This document shows, in pieces, positions 59,033 to 64,000 of a stretch of 64,000 nt of DNA. Location: contig NC_067207.1 of NCBI RefSeq assembly GCF_026262505.1, positions 62,001 to 126,000 of the forward strand, written 5' to 3'. Both the position numbers and the translations under genes were made by a program. The stretch is from Trichomonas vaginalis G3 (lineage: Eukaryota; Parabasalia; Trichomonadida; Trichomonadidae). The number at the start of each line of letters is the position of its first letter. Positions within the stretch are counted from its first letter, which is position 1. The notes beneath the pieces were generated by a model that saw nothing but the letters and a program-made list of their open reading frames with translations, did not search any database and was not told the origin of the DNA.

Positions 59033-60844
59033 TTACTTTCCTTCCATTCCAAATTCATCAATGTTTGTCATATTTGGAATGAATTTTGAGTCAAGTGAAT
59101 CTGGAGTTGGCATCTTATTCTCATCGTGATTTGTATCTTTGTTGATCTCTTCCATTTCCTGGATCGACGATGGATTAGGTGCCGGACCTCTGAAGTATGT
59201 AAAGAATGGACATTTTCCCTTTAAATCCAATTTTCCTGACGATTTCTTGCATTTTTCAGCCGATTTTATAGATTTAAAGCAGACAAAGCCCATTCCTTTA
59301 GACAATCCTGTATCTTTATCTTTCTTGATACCGCACGACTCAACTGTACCGAATTGTTTGAAGAAATTGAGTAAATCTTTTTCAGTAACATCTGTAACTA
59401 ATCCGCCAACAAACAAAGTCCTTCTTCTCGACGGCCCTTGTTTGGCAATGAACTCGGAAGCCATCTTCGAGAGACCGGCTTCAAGATGGTATTGCTGTGA
59501 AAGAATACTGATGGCTGTTTGAGCTGTTGAGCCATCAACAAAATTTGCAATGCCAAAAATGTATTCGCCGTCTTCAAGAATGGAGCAACCTGTGAATTGG
59601 CCAAGTTCTGCTATTAATTTGTTGAAAGATTCGGTATCCTGGTACTCTTTTGGAAGATTTCGGATTAAAATTCCAGTTTCTTCTGTAAGAGGCATTGTTG
59701 GATACAGAGATGGCATCTTTGGTTCCTCCTTCTGTGGTTTAGGCTTCTCTTCTGGTGGGTAAGGCTCTGAAGGCTGTTGTCCGTTATATCCTGGAAGATA
59801 TTGACCCATAAATTGCTGGGTTGGGGGAGATTGGCCTGTAAATCCTTGGAATGGTTGATTAGGTGGTGATTGGCCGGTAAATCCTGGATATGGCATCTGT
59901 TGTGGATATCCTTGCATTTCGTATTGATTAAACATGCCCGGTTGTGGATAATAGGGATTCATTGGCTGCTGGTATCCATAATACATATAGTCGTAAGGTG
60001 GATATTGACCCATTGGCATCATTTGCTCCTGATTTGGTATATTTTCGTATTGGAAGTTTGGCTGTTCGACCTTTTGGCGAGCTTGTAATGCTTTGACAGC
60101 TTTTTCATGCTGTTGCTGGTTTTCTTGATCGATTTGTTTCTTAATATCTTGTAATGCAGGAGAAGGTAAAGGCATTTGACCTGCTAAAGCGGCGAGATCT
60201 ATCTGTTCTTGCTGTTGATCGACCGATTGCGTAGAATCTGAAGAATTTTGCTGAGATTTCTTTTCTTCTGCCGTTTTATCGATTTTTATGTTTTTAGTTG
60301 TATTTTGAACAACGGGTTTAGATGGTGTAACTATCTGTATGTCACCTATAGTCTTAGCTTGAGCATTAAAGACTTCAATGGAAATTGGTTTTCCATTGAC
60401 TAGATATCCGTTCAATTTGCTACGAGCAACTTCAGAATCTGCTGGATTTCTGTATTGAAGTATTACGAAAGTAAAAGATCCCCAGTCTGTTGGCATCATT
60501 TGAATTGAAACAATTTCTCCGACTTGGGAAAAGAATTGGTAGACTTCTGAGATATCAACATCTTGGTCTACACCATGAATTATAATGATGCCTTTCTGTT
60601 GTTGAATTATATTTTGTGTTTCTGGATCGTTTTTAATCATTCTGATCGGATTTCCGTTAAATTTGTAGTAATTAAACTGTTTCATCGCGTTTTCTGCTGC
60701 TTCTTTTGAAGCAAACGTTACAACCGCTTCTAAATTATTGACATTAACTTCTAAAACAGGACCTGCACTGCCTAGGAAGTTGGCCACAAATGTAGCATCC
60801 ATTCCAGGTGGAAGATCTTTAACAACAATTTGGAATGGTTCCAT
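59033..60844 (-). CDS. Four-RRM RNA-binding protein with P/Q/Y-rich linker
   Basis: A 603-residue host protein. RRM1 (about 4-73, FQIVVKDLPPGMDATFVANF), RRM2 (about 86-160, GIIIIHGVDQDVDISEVYQF), a 220-residue linker with a coiled Q/E part and GFTGQSPP-x-Q-type repeats plus PYDYMYYGYQQP-like tracts, then RRM3 (about 388-460, GILIRNLPKEY) and RRM4 (about 474-550, TLFVGGL with RNP1 KGMGFVCF). Four RRMs recall poly(A)-binding protein, but there the linker follows RRM4, not RRM2, and no MLLE domain is seen. Likely an mRNA-binding factor. Higher GC than its surroundings, as expected for an expressed gene. Start at 60844 gives the longest frame and a complete RRM1. Confidence 0.88.
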   Translation of the reverse strand: MEPFQIVVKDLPPGMDATFVANFLGSAGPVLEVNVNNLEAVVTFASKEAAENAMKQFNYYKFNGNPIRMIKNDPETQNIIQQQKGIIIIHGVDQDVDISEVYQFFSQVGEIVSIQMMPTDWGSFTFVILQYRNPADSEVARSKLNGYLVNGKPISIEVFNAQAKTIGDIQIVTPSKPVVQNTTKNIKIDKTAEEKKSQQNSSDSTQSVDQQQEQIDLAALAGQMPLPSPALQDIKKQIDQENQQQHEKAVKALQARQKVEQPNFQYENIPNQEQMMPMGQYPPYDYMYYGYQQPMNPYYPQPGMFNQYEMQGYPQQMPYPGFTGQSPPNQPFQGFTGQSPPTQQFMGQYLPGYNGQQPSEPYPPEEKPKPQKEEPKMPSLYPTMPLTEETGILIRNLPKEYQDTESFNKLIAELGQFTGCSILEDGEYIFGIANFVDGSTAQTAISILSQQYHLEAGLSKMASEFIAKQGPSRRRTLFVGGLVTDVTEKDLLNFFKQFGTVESCGIKKDKDTGLSKGMGFVCFKSIKSAEKCKKSSGKLDLKGKCPFFTYFRGPAPNPSSIQEMEEINKDTNHDENKMPTPDSLDSKFIPNMTNIDEFGMEGK

Positions 60845-62156
60845 CTTTCAATTCAATTACGTTTCACAGTAATTTATTGATTATTTTGACAGATCAACGA
60901 ATATAATTCTTTACAAGGAGTTTAATGAGAAAGATATATCAATACTTTATCGATGGACTAACGAATGATAGATGTGTACATTCAAAATAAACCTCAACAA
61001 TGGAATATCGGAAGATTTGAAAAATAAGCAGTAGTTTTATAATAGACCACTATGAATTTATAATGTGTTTTCATACTTATATTTAAATAAAGTGCATTTG
61101 ATTGCCAAAATTTGATTTGAAAATCTTTTAATAAAAATATCAAATAAAATCTAAAGAATATATGCTGAAATAAAGTGTAAATTGTAATTTTTATCAATTA
61201 CTTGTTTTGATCACCGATTTAAAATTGTTATTTAATGTAGTATCATTCAGAAAATTCGAATTTTATTAAAAATATTTCCAAAAAAAATTCAAAAATAAAA
61301 AAACATTTTGAGAAAATGAAGATTTGGAAATCATTTTTAAGATTTTGAAAAAAATTTGGAATTTTCTCATCTCTTAATATTGTAACTAGAGCGTGTAACA
61401 AGTAAAGCAAATGCTATTGGATGCATCAATTTGGCCTTTTAATATATTTTTAATTATATTCAACGCTTTTCTGACAGAAACGTCTTGGGATATTACAAAA
61501 TCATGGATAGTTATCAAGACTATCTTCAAAAAATTCCTTCAACAAAATAAAACGCTTATCATACATAAATCTTAAACCAAGAATTTCAATTACGGCATAA
61601 TTATCAAAAATTAATAAGATCTCGTAATCAATACTGATCTAAATCATTAGTATTTTTACAGAATACCCTATATTCGAATTACTTTTACGAAATTTATATG
61701 CATCAGCTTGCAATCTACGTAATAACAAGATACATATAATGATACAAATGTTGGAAGTATACTATATATGATCACATGGAAGGTTCAGTTAACAATCATG
61801 TTGATCCTAGGTCTATCCATATGTAAGATAGCCTTAATGACTATCACACAGAGCCGCCACATTTAGTATACCTTGTAAACTTCCTATTTACAGAAATTAC
61901 TAATGTTTTTTCCATTTGAAATTTTGCATAAATCATTTTTATGAATGATTGTATATAAAAATCGTTTTAACATATGTTAAGGTTCTATTTTTTCATAGTG
62001 ATAAGATAATTGGGAAAAATTTAAGACACTTTTTTATTTGGGAGAACAATTTGAATTCACTCTCAAAATTGATGGGTCCACAAATATATATTGTTACTAA
62101 TAGTATTATAATCAAAATTTCCACAACCAATCAAGTAGACAAATAAAAAAGTGTCA
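60845..62156. other. Intergenic DNA between divergent RRM and IscA genes
   Basis: 1.3 kb of AT-rich DNA holding the upstream regions of two divergent genes. No RNA gene or repeat recognised. Confidence 0.5.
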
Positions 62157-62555
62157 ATGTTATCTCAAGCATTCCGCGCGTTTGCACAGAAGAAGCCAGC
62201 CTTCGATATGACACCATCCGCTGTTGCTCAGATCAAGAAACTCCTTAAGGGTGACTTTGAGAACAAAATGCTCAGAATTGGCCTTAAGTCTGGTGGATGC
62301 GCAGGTTTCCAGTATGATTTCAGCTTCGATAATGCTGCCAGAAAGGGAGATCATCTTTTTAAGAAGGATGGTGCTCAAGTTGTCCTCGATGACAAGGCTT
62401 TACTCTACTTGAGAAATTCTACTCTTGACTTCACAAGCGACAGATTCTCATCCACATTCAAGATCGTTCTCCCAACAGAATCCAACTTACATTCATGCTC
62501 CTGCGGCAAATCTGTTGGTGGTGATGGCGATCATGGCGAATGCGGTCATCATTAA
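62157..62555 (+). CDS. A-type iron-sulfur cluster assembly protein, hydrogenosomal
   Basis: Carries or transfers Fe-S clusters to target proteins in the ISC pathway. A 132-residue protein with the family's three conserved cysteines: SGGCAGF (first) and SCSCG near the C-terminus. The start MLSQAFRAFAQ, with ML-S and an arginine two residues before the mature part, fits trichomonad hydrogenosomal presequences, so the organelle is the inferred location. The ATG at 62157 is chosen because it begins exactly this presequence; an upstream GTG would add only two residues. It ends in a His/Asp/Gly-rich tail. GC content and codon use are those of a well-expressed host gene. Confidence 0.92.
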   Translation: MLSQAFRAFAQKKPAFDMTPSAVAQIKKLLKGDFENKMLRIGLKSGGCAGFQYDFSFDNAARKGDHLFKKDGAQVVLDDKALLYLRNSTLDFTSDRFSSTFKIVLPTESNLHSCSCGKSVGGDGDHGECGHH

Positions 62556-62998
62556 ACATATATTAGTATAGAAATAGAATGTTTTCACACACGAGTATTG
62601 CAGATTTTACTCGATTTTACAGAATTATTATTAATAAACATATATTGATTGAAATTTTGGGATACTGTCGTTTTATATGATTTTATTGATGCTGAATAAT
62701 CTTCCTTAAACAATATATTTTTCATATTTAAGTTAATTGTAATTAGATTGTGTCAAAGGCCATGCTTCATAGTTCGTACTTCTTTTCTTTAAGATGTATC
62801 TATTCTCTAGCAGCATGGTGAACATTTAAAACAATTGCATTTTGATATGGCATATTTTTCCTGTTTGTTTGAGTGAGTTCAGAAAACAATTAGCATCTTT
62901 TTCGATGAACCAATACTATCATCATCGAATATTTATATTTGATATTTTTTTTGAAATTTAGTTAATTTGGGTCTTACACCATTAATCCCCCTTCCCTC
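62556..62998. other. Intergenic DNA upstream of the FHA-protein gene
   Basis: 443 bp, AT-rich, with a pyrimidine-rich stretch ending CCCTTCCCTCATG at the next start. No gene seen. Confidence 0.5.
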
Positions 62999-64000
62999 AT
63001 GTCATCCATCTTTTCCTATCTAAAAAAGAACCAAAAAAGGGATAGTACAGAGGGGAAATTCAATCCAGAGGACGATGAAACACTGATTGATGGGGCTTTA
63101 GCAGTTCCATTTCAACAAATACGGAATTGTTATCGATTTAATAACGATTACACACAATTAGATATCGAAAATCGGTTTCACCAACTAATGGAGCAACCTA
63201 AATCACCGAAAAGAGTATATGATTCAGTTCAGAAACCTGAAATTCAAATTCCATGGGATATCGAAGAAGATTATTGGATTTATACATTTATAGCTAATAG
63301 TAATTCATTATCACCAGAACAGGTTTTTCAATATCGATGCTCGATTATCAATCCAATTCGATCTCGTAAAGAAGTCTTAGAAAGAATTGAACAAATAAGA
63401 TCCTATTCGAAAGAAGACATCGATAAATTACTGACTGATATGGCAAAACGAATCGCTACTGATAAATTTATAGTTGAATCATTACAATCTCACGGAAATG
63501 AGCTAATATTATCACATTATAAATGTAAGACACATGAGGAACCAAAACTACCATTTTCAAGGGATTCTGAAATACACGAATTAGAATCCTTATTACCAAT
63601 GATTACAACACCATATTTTAATGGTTCTGAATTAGCAATTTTTCTATCAGAAAAGGCTTATTTTAGAATGGTTAATAGCCGCGTTTCAATAGGTTATCGA
63701 CGGTATTTAGCAGATGTTAATATTGACTTGTCAATTGTTAGCGATACAGATTGTACTCATATTTCTAGTAACCAAGCAATCATTTCATTCCTTTGCGATT
63801 ATCAATTTTACATTGAAAATACTGGATCAGCTATTTTTCGTGTAAATGGTACAATAATACCACCCAATACATGTGCACATGTCCCTGATTACGCAATTCT
63901 TGATTTTTGCGGAATTTTATTTACTTTTATTACAAATAAAGAAAAAGTGAAACAAGTAAAGCAAAAATACGAAGAGTTACTTGAGAAAAAGCAGATGCCG
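62999..64000 (+). CDS. MCRS1 (microspherule protein 1)-like FHA-domain protein, 3' end beyond window
   Basis: Open from the ATG at 62999 to the edge, 334 codons. The N-terminal half (about 80-160, IPWDIEEDYWIYTFI ... SPEQVFQYRCSIINPIRSRKEV) matches the order of the MCRS N-terminal region; a forkhead-associated domain follows at about 224-315: VSIGYRR, then DVNIDLSI, TDCTHISSNQAIISF, FYIENTGSAIFRVNG and LDFCGILFTFI. This is the MCRS1-type FHA, with an NIDLS strand and an IS-xx-Q turn. A coiled coil begins just before the edge. MCRS1 proteins are subunits of the INO80 and NSL chromatin complexes in other eukaryotes; a nuclear role is inferred. Confidence 0.82.
   Translation, partial: MSSIFSYLKKNQKRDSTEGKFNPEDDETLIDGALAVPFQQIRNCYRFNNDYTQLDIENRFHQLMEQPKSPKRVYDSVQKPEIQIPWDIEEDYWIYTFIANSNSLSPEQVFQYRCSIINPIRSRKEVLERIEQIRSYSKEDIDKLLTDMAKRIATDKFIVESLQSHGNELILSHYKCKTHEEPKLPFSRDSEIHELESLLPMITTPYFNGSELAIFLSEKAYFRMVNSRVSIGYRRYLADVNIDLSIVSDTDCTHISSNQAIISFLCDYQFYIENTGSAIFRVNGTIIPPNTCAHVPDYAILDFCGILFTFITNKEKVKQVKQKYEELLEKKQMP

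Overview
Organism. The window looks like trichomonad nuclear DNA (Trichomonas vaginalis or a close relative such as Tritrichomonas). It is very AT-rich, its genes lack introns, it carries Maverick/Polinton elements and a Mutator-like (MULE) transposon, and it has an A-type iron-sulfur assembly gene whose N-terminus resembles a hydrogenosomal presequence. The species is inferred, not proven. Layout: (1) 1-2866, the 5' part of a large secreted or surface protein gene on the minus strand. (2) 3426-21120, Maverick copy A (17.7 kb). (3) 21121-28473, flanking DNA with a complete 5.4-kb MULE (21293-26713) and a second surface-type gene cut at its 3' end. (4) 28474-30565, a decayed fragment of a third Maverick (copy C) holding a 25-N assembly gap. 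(5) 30590-35758, a 121-bp satellite array of about 43 units. (6) 35759-53283, Maverick copy B (17.5 kb). (7) 53290-64000, host DNA with an integrase-type transposase, a striking array of perfect hairpins (57125-57746), a four-RRM protein, a hydrogenosomal IscA-type protein and the start of an MCRS1-like FHA protein. How the Maverick works. The left arm reads rightwards: a hypothetical protein, protein-primed DNA polymerase B, another hypothetical protein and a DDE integrase. The right arm reads mostly leftwards: a phage-tail-fibre-like protein, several virion-type hypotheticals, an A32-type packaging ATPase, a double-jelly-roll major capsid protein and two small amphipathic peptides. The arms converge at 10.9-11.6 kb on a non-coding zone with a tRNA-like Pol III unit and hairpins. 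I recognise no adenain-type protease. Copies A and B are almost identical over most of their cores, so the duplication or exchange is recent; C is more diverged and older. A looks nearly whole with a handful of breaks, B has a few tens, and C is a remnant. Most notable observations. (i) Small GC-rich palindromic insertions sit in frame inside Maverick genes, share sequence with one another, and are present in one copy but absent from another. (ii) A 250-bp-period array of perfect stem-loops shows paired arm changes. (iii) The MULE reading frame begins with ubiquitin-like and UBA domains. (iv) The end sequences of copies A and B are swapped, and one 6-bp target duplication brackets the whole 50-kb block, pointing to recombination or to an assembly chimera.
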